DNA from: Candidatus Omnitrophota bacterium
GTDB lineage: Bacteria > Hinthialibacterota > Hinthialibacteria > Hinthialibacterales > Hinthialibacteraceae
NCBI GenBank assembly: GCA_013177805.1
Contig: JABLXU010000018.1
Span: forward strand, 26,003-90,002
Length of the DNA: 64,000 bases
Direction of reading: 5' to 3'
In this document: positions 51,578-60,335 of the stretch, piece after piece
How the letters are laid out: the number at the start of each line of letters is the position of its first letter
Position numbering within the stretch: the stretch's first letter is position 1
Made by a program: the position numbers and the translations under genes
Notes under the pieces: generated by a model
Databases searched by the model: none
The model's input: the letters and a program-made list of their open reading frames with translations, nothing else
What the model was told of the DNA's origin: nothing

Positions 51578-52816
51578 AATTCCGGAAATCGATCAATCCC
51601 TCATTTCATCAAACCCCCCGTCTGGTTGTGGGAGCCGCTCCAACGGCTGCCCCAGTGGGGACGAACAATTATCTTTTATTTGTTTCCCCGCTTGTTCCAG
51701 CCTCAACCCTGGGCGATCAAGAAATGGATCCGGCTGGCCTTCGTGCTGGCGGTGGTGGCCTTTGTTATCGCGGTGATGCGGGAGGGCATTGTCCACGTGC
51801 GGGAAAATCAGGTTGGGATCCTGGTGAACAACCTCACAGGTGAATTGCAGCTGAAAGACCGTGTGGGATACCACCTCTTCGCGCCCGGGCTGGCCGATTT
51901 TTACGTCCTCGAGAAAACCATCCAGAAAATGGACTTGGCCTGGAGTGCCCAGCGCGGCGGACCGCCCCGCGACATCAAGTTGAAAACCCGGGATGGCAGC
52001 AACGTCAGCTTGGATATCACCCTCAATTTCAAACTCATGCCCGAAAAAGCCGTCACCGTGTTGACCCGCAGCGGCCCCGGCATGCAATTCGTCCACCTCT
52101 GGCTGGAATCCTATGCCCGGCATATCAGCCTCGAAACGTTTGGTGAACTTTCGACGGAAGAGATGTACGACGCCCAGCACCGCAACGCGAAGGCGGAAGA
52201 GTGTCTCAACAAGATCAACCGGTCTCTCAATCCGCAAGGGATCGAAGTCATTGCCTTCATCCCGGGTGCCATTCGTTTTTATGAAGAATACGAAACAGTC
52301 ATCCAGGAAAAGAAACTCGCCGACCAGCAGGTTGAAGAACAACAGGCGCAAGCCCGGGCCGCCCTGCAGGATCAACAGCGCCGGATCGTCGAAGAACAGA
52401 AGAAAGCGGACGTGCAACTGCGCCAAGTGGAAGGGGAAAACCTGAACCGGATCATCCACGCCCGGGCCGAGGCGGAGAAAACCCAATTGTCCGCCGAACA
52501 ATACTTTCAAACCACCTTGCTCCTGGCTGATGCCGCGTTGTACAGCGCATCGGCCTCCGCCGAAGGCATCCGCGCCAACAAGACCGCCGAAGCCGAAGGC
52601 ATGGAGAAAATCCGCGAAGCCCTTGCCGGGGAGGGCGGTTTAGGAATCATCGGCCTGGAATACGCCCGCCGGATGAACGATACCCGTTTCAGCGGTACGC
52701 CCATCACGCGGGATCCCCACATTCAACAATTCTCTGTCCAGCCGGATACGCCCCCAGGGCTTCTGCAGCGCGTTTCCCCTGCCGGCAACGACTCCGCTTC
52801 CGGAGGTGAACAATGA
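51578..52816 (+). CDS. SPFH/Band 7 (prohibitin-like) membrane protein
   Basis: A 412-residue protein from the ATG at 51578 (GGAGAT upstream). One transmembrane helix at about residues 48-66 (LAFVLAVVAFVIAVM) precedes an SPFH domain (VHVRENQVGILVNNLTGELQ, ISLETFGELSTEEMYDA). A long charged coiled coil runs through about residues 245-300 (EKKLADQQVEEQQAQARA), then a flotillin/HflK-like tail. SPFH proteins scaffold membrane microdomains and regulate proteases or transporters. First gene of the six-gene operon. It resembles HflK in layout, but no FtsH is beside it. Confidence 0.85.
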   Translation, partial: NSGNRSIPHFIKPPVWLWEPLQRLPQWGRTIIFYLFPRLFQPQPWAIKKWIRLAFVLAVVAFVIAVMREGIVHVRENQVGILVNNLTGELQLKDRVGYHLFAPGLADFYVLEKTIQKMDLAWSAQRGGPPRDIKLKTRDGSNVSLDITLNFKLMPEKAVTVLTRSGPGMQFVHLWLESYARHISLETFGELSTEEMYDAQHRNAKAEECLNKINRSLNPQGIEVIAFIPGAIRFYEEYETVIQEKKLADQQVEEQQAQARAALQDQQRRIVEEQKKADVQLRQVEGENLNRIIHARAEAEKTQLSAEQYFQTTLLLADAALYSASASAEGIRANKTAEAEGMEKIREALAGEGGLGIIGLEYARRMNDTRFSGTPITRDPHIQQFSVQPDTPPGLLQRVSPAGNDSASGGEQ

Positions 52817-53928
52817 AACGGTCTCCTGCCGTTCAACTCGCTCTTATCCTCATCGCGGTGCTGGGCAGCGCGTGCGCCAAAATCAAGCCGGATGAAATCG
52901 GTGTGCGCACCATCAATTTCGGGTCATCCAAAGGCGTGGTGGAAAAGGATTATGATCCCGGCTTTTACCGCAATCTGTGGCCGCTCGAGACGTGGCACCG
53001 CTTTCCCCGCACCGTGCAGCAGATGCGGTTCGTGCGGGATGCCGCCTTGCCGCCGAGACTGACCGAGGATCCCATCGCCATTACGTCTTCCGACGGGGAC
53101 CGGGTGCGCATGGATGTCGTGGTGTATTACCGCATCGCGGAAGGTCAGGCTCACAAGGTGGTGCAGGATTCCGGAATAGGAATCCAGCACCAGCGCCTGG
53201 TGCGCGATCTGGTCATCGAAACCGCGCGCGCCATCTTCGGCCAGTTGGGCACGGAGGATTTTTACAATCCGGACGAGCGCGAGGCCCTGCGGGAGCAAGC
53301 CCGGGAATACCTCAACGCGCGGCTGTTGAAGCGGGGGATTGAACTTGTTGATTACCTGGTGATTACCCTGGAATTCGATCCGGCTTACGAAAATCTCATC
53401 AAGCAGAAAAAAATCGCGGACCAGATGGTGGCTTTGGAGCAGTCCAAAACCCGCGCCGCCGAAGAACGCGGCAAGGTCGACATGATCCGCCAGGAGACTG
53501 AGGTCAAGCTTCGGACTATCCGGCAGGAAACAGAAGCTCAAATCACGAAGAGGAACGCGGAGACCGACCTGCGCATCGCGGAATTCAAGACCAAGGCCGA
53601 TCAATATGCCATCCAGCGGCGCGCCGATGCCGACTTATACCGAAAACAGAAAGAGGCGGAAGGCATCGTTCTTCTCAAGAACGCGGAAGCCGAAGGCACC
53701 CGCCGGCTCAATCAAGCGCTGGCCGGCCCGGGAGGGGCCAATCTCACGGCTCTGGAAGCCGCCAAAAATCTCCGCTTGCAGGATGTCGTATTCCCGAGTA
53801 CCGATTTTAATTGGTTCAACCCGACTGACATGGCGTTGCGTCTCGGAGCGGAACCTGCTTCCACTTCGCGCGGGCCTTATGCCGGAGGGGCGAACCAGGC
53901 AACCGGCCCGACAGAGGACAATCCATGA
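52813..53928 (+). CDS. SPFH/Band 7 putative lipoprotein
   Basis: A 371-residue protein with the N-terminus LALILIAVLGSAC, a lipoprotein-like signal with the Cys near residue 21 rather than a membrane helix. The SPFH domain starts at KPDEIGVRTINFG and includes LTEDPIAITSSDGDRVRMDV and FGQLGTEDFYNPDERE. A coiled coil follows (ALEQSKTRAAEERGKVDMIR). Coupled to the first SPFH gene by ATGA. A lipid-anchored second SPFH protein suggests a pair on either face or in different membranes; the lipobox (GSAC) is not ideal. Confidence 0.82.
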   Translation: MKRSPAVQLALILIAVLGSACAKIKPDEIGVRTINFGSSKGVVEKDYDPGFYRNLWPLETWHRFPRTVQQMRFVRDAALPPRLTEDPIAITSSDGDRVRMDVVVYYRIAEGQAHKVVQDSGIGIQHQRLVRDLVIETARAIFGQLGTEDFYNPDEREALREQAREYLNARLLKRGIELVDYLVITLEFDPAYENLIKQKKIADQMVALEQSKTRAAEERGKVDMIRQETEVKLRTIRQETEAQITKRNAETDLRIAEFKTKADQYAIQRRADADLYRKQKEAEGIVLLKNAEAEGTRRLNQALAGPGGANLTALEAAKNLRLQDVVFPSTDFNWFNPTDMALRLGAEPASTSRGPYAGGANQATGPTEDNP

Positions 53929-54911
53929 CAATCCTATTCTTGAAATTTGCGTTTGGTGTCTGGCTGTTGATCGCAGGGTCCGATTGGTTCACCCGGGCGG
54001 CTGCCTTGGTGACCGAGCTCACCGGATGGCCGCGCGTGCTGATGGGGGCCGTTCTCATTGGCCTGACGACCAATCTCCCCGAAATGGCCGTGTCGCTTTC
54101 GGCCGTGTGGACGGGGCATGGGGCCATAGCCTTAGCCAATCCCACCGGTTCCAACATTGTGAATACGGGACTCATTTTGGGGCTTTGCCTGGTGCTCGGG
54201 CGCGGCCGAATGGAGGAAGAATGGCTGCGGGCGCACGGAATCCCGATGTTATTTGCCGCGCTGCTTCTTTACCTTTTGGCTCTGTGGGGAGACATTGCCG
54301 CCCTGAGTGGATTGATCCTGCTGGGGGCATGCGCGGTTTACATGATCCTGACCTTTCACCACGCGCGCCGCGATCCCTCCCTGGCGGCGGCGTGGCCGGT
54401 ACCGGGGCCGGAAAGGGAGGCACCCAGTACGGTCCGCGGCGAACCGGGCTGGCCCACCGCTGTCACCTTGGCGGTGATCGGTGGTGCGGCGGTCTTGATC
54501 AGCGGCCAATGGGTGCTCGATTCCTCCATCGCCATCGCCCGTTATTGGCAAATCTCCGAAGCGGTCATCGGTCTGACTCTTATTGCGGCCGGCACCTCGC
54601 TGCCGGAATTGGCCACGGCCTTGTCGGCATTGCGCAAAGGCCATCATGACACGTCCTTAGGAATCGTGCTCGGTTCCAATATTTACAACGCGCTGGGTGT
54701 CGTTGGATTGAGTGGATTGGCGGGAGTCATTCCGGTGACCGCCGCCAACCGGTTGTATGATCTGCCCGTGATGATGTTCTTTCTGTTGGTCCCTTTCCTG
54801 GGCATGGGGCGCACCCGCCAACCAGGGAAGACAACCGGTCTCGTGCTGGTCTGCGCATACGGCGTCTATACCTATTCGCTGTTTACCCTTTACGGAATCT
54901 TTGAGCCATGA
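53925..54911 (+). CDS. Na+/Ca2+ (K+-dependent CaCA family) exchanger
   Basis: A 328-residue membrane protein with about ten helices in two inverted alpha repeats. The first repeat has MGAVLIGLTTNLPEMAVSLS and GSNIVNTGLILGL; the second has IGLTLIAAGTSLPELATALS and GSNIYNALGVVGL. GTSLPE and GSN-x-x-N are the ion-binding signatures of the YrbG/CaCA family. The first repeat reads TTNLPE, a common variant. It is coupled by ATGA on both sides, placing Ca2+ or Na+ exchange inside an SPFH/ABC operon. Confidence 0.93.
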   Translation: MTILFLKFAFGVWLLIAGSDWFTRAAALVTELTGWPRVLMGAVLIGLTTNLPEMAVSLSAVWTGHGAIALANPTGSNIVNTGLILGLCLVLGRGRMEEEWLRAHGIPMLFAALLLYLLALWGDIAALSGLILLGACAVYMILTFHHARRDPSLAAAWPVPGPEREAPSTVRGEPGWPTAVTLAVIGGAAVLISGQWVLDSSIAIARYWQISEAVIGLTLIAAGTSLPELATALSALRKGHHDTSLGIVLGSNIYNALGVVGLSGLAGVIPVTAANRLYDLPVMMFFLLVPFLGMGRTRQPGKTTGLVLVCAYGVYTYSLFTLYGIFEP

Positions 54912-55891
54912 AGTACGCCATCGAAATGGAAAATCTATCGCGATACTATGGCCGCCAAGCGGGGATCATCGAGATCAACGCGTTGATCGGGGAAGGCCAG
55001 CTGGTCGGGTTGCTGGGGCCGAACGGCTCCGGGAAAACCACCACCCTTCGCATCCTGGCCGGCTACATGCCTCCCTCGGAAGGCCGCGCGCGCATCTGCG
55101 GCCACGACGTTTTTTTTGATTCCATGAAAGCGCGCGCCCACATCGGCTATTTGCCTGAGCACAATCCGCTGTACCCGGACATGCGCGTCCATGAATACCT
55201 GGAGTGGATGAGCCGGCTCAAGGGATTCACCGGTTCCCCCATGAACCGGGCAGTCCTCCGCGCCGTGGAATCCTGTGGCCTGGAAAAGGAAATCAATACC
55301 CGGATCGGGGCGCTTTCCAAAGGATTCCGGCAACGGGTGGGTTTGGCTTCCATTCTGCTGGCTAACCCCCCGGTCCTGATTCTGGACGAGCCCACCATCG
55401 GCCTCGATCCGCTGCAAGTGCGGGAATTCCGTGCGCTGCTCCAGTCGCTCAAGCCGGACCATACCCTCTTGCTTTCCAGCCATATCCTGTCCGAAATCGA
55501 GATGATTTGCGATTCGGTGTTGATCTTGAACGAGGGGCGTGTGATTGCCAGTGGAACCGTGGAACAACTCCGCGCGGAAACCCATCGCGCATACCGGCTT
55601 GAATGCAAACGCAGTGAAATGATGTCGGCTTTGTTGCCTTCGTTGCTGGAACGAATACCGGGCGCGCGGCTGGACCGTTACTGGGAAGATGAACAATCCG
55701 CGTACCTGCGCCTTACGGCTCAAGAAAACGATCCCCGGGAGTCGATCCTGCGTCTTTTTACTCAAGCGGGCTTTACCCTCCTCGAACTCTCCCAGGAACC
55801 CGTCTCGTTGGAAGATGTATTTGTGGAACGGATTCGGCAGGCCGCGAAACCGGCCGCTTCTGGATACGGGAAATCCGAGGTGACGGCATGA
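54908..55891 (+). CDS. ABC transporter ATP-binding protein, GldA-like
   Basis: A 327-residue ATPase. Walker A GPNGSGKTTTLRILAGY, the LSKGFRQRVGLASILL signature, Walker B VLILDEPTIGLDP and the switch SSHILSEIE are all intact. The long C-terminal part (about residues 225-327, ending VFVERIRQA) is as in GldA/CcmA-type drug- and gliding-related ATPases. Coupled by ATGA to the exchanger and to the permease that it must drive. Confidence 0.95.
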   Translation: MKYAIEMENLSRYYGRQAGIIEINALIGEGQLVGLLGPNGSGKTTTLRILAGYMPPSEGRARICGHDVFFDSMKARAHIGYLPEHNPLYPDMRVHEYLEWMSRLKGFTGSPMNRAVLRAVESCGLEKEINTRIGALSKGFRQRVGLASILLANPPVLILDEPTIGLDPLQVREFRALLQSLKPDHTLLLSSHILSEIEMICDSVLILNEGRVIASGTVEQLRAETHRAYRLECKRSEMMSALLPSLLERIPGARLDRYWEDEQSAYLRLTAQENDPRESILRLFTQAGFTLLELSQEPVSLEDVFVERIRQAAKPAASGYGKSEVTA

Positions 55892-58272
55892 ACCGGGCAT
55901 GGCTCATCGCGCGGCGCGATTGGATCGCGATTTTGCTCTCTCCGGCGGGATTGTGCATCGTCGCCACCTTTCTGACTCTCGCCGGATATTTCTTCGCCTC
56001 CGACATGGTGATCAACCAGGAAGCCAGCTTGCGGTATACCTTTTCCACCCTGGGCATTCTCAGCGTTGTCATTGTTCCCCTTCTCACCATGCGCCTGTTG
56101 GCGGATGAATTCCGGAGCGGCTCCTTCGAAGTGCTCATCACCAATCCCCTCTCGGACACCGAATTGGTGGTGGGGAAATTTCTGGCGGGATGGCTCAGTT
56201 TTTTCACGCTCACCCTTCCCACGTTAACCTATCTGGCGGTTCTGGAACGGCTGGGATCACCGGATTGGTGGATGGCCTTGAATGGTTTTTTCGGCCTGTG
56301 GCTGCTGGGACTGCTGCTCACGGCGCTGGGATTGCTTTTTTCCGCCACGACGGACAACTCGCTTTTCGCCGCGTTGGGCGCCCTCACCGCCGGCATCCTG
56401 CTCCATAGCGCGGGTGATGCCGTCTACGCGCTGTTCGGTTGGCCGGGGGAAGCCATCGCGTATTTGTCGGTCAAGAATCATTTTGCCCTGTTCCGCCGGG
56501 GGGTGTTGGACAGCCGCTCCGTGGCGTTTTTTCTGTTCACGACGGTCATGTTGCTTTTTCTGACCGTCCGGATCATTGAATCCCGCCGTTGGAAGTTTGG
56601 TGTCACCCCGGGAATCACGAAGATGCCCTGGCGCTCTCCCAAGCAGTCTCTGACGGGTGTTGTGGTGGCGTTTCTGTTGGTGGGTGAGGCGGCTGTTTCC
56701 CGTTTATCGGCGGGCTTCTGGAGTCCGGGCGCGATCGGGATGGCGTTGGCGGGAATCGTGTTACTCGGGGCCGTTGCTTGGTACAATCTTCCCCGGATTC
56801 AATGTGAAATACGGCTCCGCCAGACCAGTTTCGCCTTAACCGTTGCGTTCAATTGCCTGTTGGCGGCCCTGGTCTGGGGAATGGCTCTCTACCTCAGTTC
56901 ACGCCTGTACACGCGTTTCGACATGACCTCCGCGCAACGGCACACCCTGGCCCCCCTGAGCCGGCAACTGGTTGCCCAGCTCGATCAGCCGGTGGAGATC
57001 ACTGTCTGTATCGCCCGGCCGGAAGACCTGGTGCAGGAAATCCGTGATTTGCTGGACGAGTTTTCTTCGTTGACCAACTACCTGAATGTGCAGTACCTCA
57101 ATCCCCAACGCTCACCCGAAGAAGCCGAATATCTGCGGGCGCGGTATCAGCTCCCCAGCGCTCTCGCGGATGAAGTGCTGGTGGCTTCCGGCGAGCGGTA
57201 CCGCCGCCTTCCCCGATCGGCCCTCGTCATGACCACGGTTCTTCACGTGATCGAGGGACAGCGGATCCTGGCGCCGGCGCACTTTGTTGGGGAAGCCGAG
57301 ATTCTATCCGCTTTGCTCTACCTCACGCGGGAGCAACCGGGACGGGTGGTATTTCTATCCGGCCACGGGGAACGCGATCCCGAAAACACGGGGGAAGAAG
57401 GCCTGTCCACCTGGGTGTGGGAACTCAATCGTAAGCATTGGCAAATTCAACACCGGATCGTTACGCCCGGCGGTTCCCTCCAATTCCCGTCCGATACCCA
57501 GGTTGTGGTCGTGGCCGGTCCGAAACGCCCCCTTTCCAATGAGGACCTCCAGGCCCTCAATCAAGTGTTGGATCGCGGCGGCGGCGTGCTTTTCCTCCTC
57601 GACCCCGGAATGGATACGGGAGTCGAACCACTGATTCACGCGTGGAACTTCCGCTTGCGGAATGATTTTGTCGTGGATACGCAAAGCCATACCGCCCATG
57701 GGGGGCCTGCCTCGCTTTTCATAAAGCGTTTTTCGAATCATCACCCCATCGGGGCGGCGATGGGAGACCTGGCGGCCGTGTTGCCCACGGCGCGCCGCGT
57801 GGCGGTTACTGTTTCCGATCCCAATCCCCATGTGGTTACGACGAATTTCATGCATACGACGGGGTCCGGTTGGGCGTTGGAGTATGATCCGGACCGGCGG
57901 TTTCAGGTCGATCCCAAGCGGGACCGCCGGGGACCCATCTCCTTGGGAATGGCGGCGGAACGGTATCAATCCTTCTCGGAACCCGGCCGGAATCCCTTGC
58001 AAGGCCGGATGGTGGTCATCGGCGATTCCGACTTTGCTACCAACCGCTACATCGACATGGCAGGCAATCTCGACCTGGCGCTCAATTGCGTCGAATGGCT
58101 GGCGGGACGCCACGATCTCCTCTCCATCCATCCCCGGGTATCCGGCTATGCCGGTTTGGTTTTAACCGCTCCGCAAGCCAAGTTTGTGTATTGGTGGAGC
58201 ATCCTGTTGCTGCCCGGCCTAGCCGCCGGGACGGGATTTCTCCTCTGGACGCGCAGGAGGTGGCAGGCATGA
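55888..58272 (+). CDS. Fused ABC permease / GldG-like auxiliary protein
   Basis: A 794-residue fusion. Residues 1-230 are an ABC-2 permease (GldF-like: AWLIARRDWIAILLSPAG, MRLLADEFRSGSFEVLITNP). More helices follow at about 250-330. The extracytoplasmic GldG/ABC_transp_aux domain spans about 335-720 (TSAQRHTLAPLSRQL, LSGHGERDPEN, DFATNRYIDMAGN), and one C-terminal helix (WWSILLLPGLAAGTGFLLW) ends the protein. In Bacteroidetes GldF and GldG are usually separate; here they are one chain. Coupled by ATGA on both sides. Confidence 0.92.
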   Translation: MNRAWLIARRDWIAILLSPAGLCIVATFLTLAGYFFASDMVINQEASLRYTFSTLGILSVVIVPLLTMRLLADEFRSGSFEVLITNPLSDTELVVGKFLAGWLSFFTLTLPTLTYLAVLERLGSPDWWMALNGFFGLWLLGLLLTALGLLFSATTDNSLFAALGALTAGILLHSAGDAVYALFGWPGEAIAYLSVKNHFALFRRGVLDSRSVAFFLFTTVMLLFLTVRIIESRRWKFGVTPGITKMPWRSPKQSLTGVVVAFLLVGEAAVSRLSAGFWSPGAIGMALAGIVLLGAVAWYNLPRIQCEIRLRQTSFALTVAFNCLLAALVWGMALYLSSRLYTRFDMTSAQRHTLAPLSRQLVAQLDQPVEITVCIARPEDLVQEIRDLLDEFSSLTNYLNVQYLNPQRSPEEAEYLRARYQLPSALADEVLVASGERYRRLPRSALVMTTVLHVIEGQRILAPAHFVGEAEILSALLYLTREQPGRVVFLSGHGERDPENTGEEGLSTWVWELNRKHWQIQHRIVTPGGSLQFPSDTQVVVVAGPKRPLSNEDLQALNQVLDRGGGVLFLLDPGMDTGVEPLIHAWNFRLRNDFVVDTQSHTAHGGPASLFIKRFSNHHPIGAAMGDLAAVLPTARRVAVTVSDPNPHVVTTNFMHTTGSGWALEYDPDRRFQVDPKRDRRGPISLGMAAERYQSFSEPGRNPLQGRMVVIGDSDFATNRYIDMAGNLDLALNCVEWLAGRHDLLSIHPRVSGYAGLVLTAPQAKFVYWWSILLLPGLAAGTGFLLWTRRRWQA

Positions 58273-58841
58273 ACCGCCAGCTCACGTATTCCTTGTTGCT
58301 TTGTGTGGCAATCCTCGGAGGCCTTATCGTCCTGATTGACAGCGCCACGTGGTTTCGTGGAAACCACCGCATACGTTCTTCGCCCCGGATCATTCAAGTG
58401 GAACCCCAGGATATTCTGAAAATCCGCGTGCTTCGTGATTACTGGAACACGTTTACGTTGTCTCGAAACGCGGAAGGGAGTTGGTATATGGCTGAACCCA
58501 CTCGGGAACCCGCGGACATCGCCTATGCCGCCCGGCTTCTGGAAACCCTGGCCAACCTTCCCCGGCTCGAAATCCTGGGATCGATTGCCGACGATAGGGA
58601 ACGATACCGGGAATACGGACTCTGGCACCCCTCTGTTCAGGTCACTCTGACCAGCGTGGATCGGGAATGGCAGCTCGCGTTCGGCGCAGAAACACCGGAC
58701 GGAAAGGGGGTTTATGTGAGCCGGATGGACAACGATGAAGTTTTCATTACCTCCAAAGAGGCTTTCGATATTATCATCACGGATGCCGGCTATTACAGGA
58801 AGGCTGAAAACCGTGGTTCTTCCATCCAGGCCAAGGAATAG
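58269..58841 (+). CDS. DUF4340-type membrane-anchored protein
   Basis: A 190-residue protein with the start at 58269 overlapping the permease stop (ATGA). One N-terminal helix (SLLLCVAILGGLIVLID) is followed by an extracytoplasmic domain with EGSWYMAEPTREPADIAYAA, LGSIADDRERYREYGL and WQLAFGAETPDGKGVYVSRM. This is the pattern of DUF4340, the usual third partner of GldF/GldG-type ABC systems. It is shorter than most DUF4340 proteins, holding a single repeat. Last gene of the operon. Confidence 0.88.
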   Translation: MNRQLTYSLLLCVAILGGLIVLIDSATWFRGNHRIRSSPRIIQVEPQDILKIRVLRDYWNTFTLSRNAEGSWYMAEPTREPADIAYAARLLETLANLPRLEILGSIADDRERYREYGLWHPSVQVTLTSVDREWQLAFGAETPDGKGVYVSRMDNDEVFITSKEAFDIIITDAGYYRKAENRGSSIQAKE

Positions 58842-58860
58842 GTCTGAAACGCCAGGATGC

Positions 58861-58917
58861 CCCTTGAGAAGGGCGTGGGGTAAGAATGGAGGGAAAGCGT
58901 AATTCGGGAAGGTAGGA
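58861..58917. repeat. Repeat shared with the left flank of the SPFH operon
   Basis: CCCCTTGAGAAGGGCGTGGG followed by GTAAGAATGGAGGGAAA and GCGTAATTCGGGAAGG. It aligns with 51331-51395 in order and orientation. Confidence 0.6.
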
Positions 58918-58944
58918 CAGGGGGAGGCGAACCGGAATCCTATA

Positions 58945-60306
58945 CTACATCTCCGGCACGGGTTTCAGGCGGCCCAGCATGCGGTGAAGGTTGATGACCG
59001 CGCGGTTGACCAAATACTCGCCCGCGCCTACCTCCACGTACGTGCTGTACCCCGCTCCATAGCCGCCTTCCGCCGCCGCCTGGATGGTGGGGAAATAGCC
59101 GAACACGTCGTTGCAATACCCTAGGAAAAACGTATTCGGGACGGGCGACCGTTCACGTAGATCGACCTGAAATTCATCGAAAAATTCCCCGGGAAATCCT
59201 ACCCAAGCGATTTCCTTCCCGAGAATCACGATGGGGATTTCCGCGAGGATCTCAGCCGGCCGTTCCTTTAACATTTCCTCGAAGCGTTCTTTCCCGTATT
59301 GTTGGATATAGAACTCCCGCACCTTTTCATTGTTGAAATCGAACCGGTATTGCAGCGGAATCGTTTCCGTGGACAGGTTCAAAGCGGGCATGGCGCTACT
59401 GATGGGATTGGTCACCCCGGCGATGCGGACCACCTCTTCGCCCAGTGTTTGGCCTTCCTGCATGAGGACCGCGTAGCCTTCCTCGGTGGCGGGAGTGTTG
59501 GCCAAGTAGGGATTGGCCACGCCGCAAGCGCCTTGGAAAAAGAGGCACTCGCCGCCCAGTTGCTTCTCCACGAAACGGCGCATCGCGCCCGGCCATTCCG
59601 CGGAGTATTTCAGGTTGTCCGAACCGAAGATGACGGGATGGCCCGCGAAATGCACCACGGTGGCCAGCCACTGTCCATTCTTTTTCTTGAATCCCACTAC
59701 TCCCACGGTCTGATCCACGGGATCGCCCGGCGTCCGTTCCGCGTTGCGCCACAACATTTTCACGGTGCCATCGGGATTCACCACCCGCCGGTCGTAAGTC
59801 AGGTCGGCCGTGCCATAGCCCACTTCGACAGTGACGGAGATCTTGGCCGCCACGGCCTTATCGACCGCTTGCAGGATTTTCTCTTCCAGGGTGGGCAGCC
59901 AGGGATTGTCCGGTGTGGGAACATCCGGTTTCAGGACCGGGCCGGCATGCGTATGCGTCGCGAGAAACAGGAGCAGGGAAATATTATGCTTTTTCTTGAC
60001 TTGTTCCTGGATGCGGTTCCGCATGTCCTTGGGGGGAGGACTGATCAGGTCCAATACCACGAAGGCCGCCCGGCGGGAGCCATCGTCCAGCACCAATCCC
60101 TTGGCGAACAAGGGATCCCACACGCCTTGCGACGGTTGCTTGCGGGCCGCGTATCCGGGCATGGGAATGCCCGTGGGAGGGGTGATCTCCACTGACGCGA
60201 CGCCCACATCCAAGGCCCGGGCTTGTGGGATTGTTCCCAAGGCCGTCAGGAAGATGAGCATCGCTCCCATGAAGAGGCGGATGGAATGCGGGTAATACGT
60301 GTCCAT
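58945..60306 (-). CDS. Exported neutral/alkaline ceramidase-like protein
   Basis: A 453-residue protein from the ATG at 60306, which has GGAG at 8 nt and gives a signal peptide (LFMGAMLIFLTALGTIPQARA). An in-frame ATG at 60339 overlaps the upstream stop as ATGA and is an alternative start. VASVEITPPTGIPMPGYAAR, VLDLISPPP, ATHTHAGPVLKPD (zinc-ligand His) and FAGHPVIFG are the N-terminal domain of neutral/non-lysosomal ceramidases. In such genomes the family often acts on unknown lipids or glycans. Probably co-transcribed with the DUF4838 gene. Confidence 0.87.
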   Translation of the reverse strand: MDTYYPHSIRLFMGAMLIFLTALGTIPQARALDVGVASVEITPPTGIPMPGYAARKQPSQGVWDPLFAKGLVLDDGSRRAAFVVLDLISPPPKDMRNRIQEQVKKKHNISLLLFLATHTHAGPVLKPDVPTPDNPWLPTLEEKILQAVDKAVAAKISVTVEVGYGTADLTYDRRVVNPDGTVKMLWRNAERTPGDPVDQTVGVVGFKKKNGQWLATVVHFAGHPVIFGSDNLKYSAEWPGAMRRFVEKQLGGECLFFQGACGVANPYLANTPATEEGYAVLMQEGQTLGEEVVRIAGVTNPISSAMPALNLSTETIPLQYRFDFNNEKVREFYIQQYGKERFEEMLKERPAEILAEIPIVILGKEIAWVGFPGEFFDEFQVDLRERSPVPNTFFLGYCNDVFGYFPTIQAAAEGGYGAGYSTYVEVGAGEYLVNRAVINLHRMLGRLKPVPEM

Positions 60307-60335
60307 TTTGATTCTCCGAGAGCCATCTGATGGAT

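Noticed and set aside
51578..53928. SPFH pair considered as HflK-HflC
   Set aside because: The second protein has a lipoprotein-type signal, no FtsH/HflX neighbours exist and the operon context is an ABC system.
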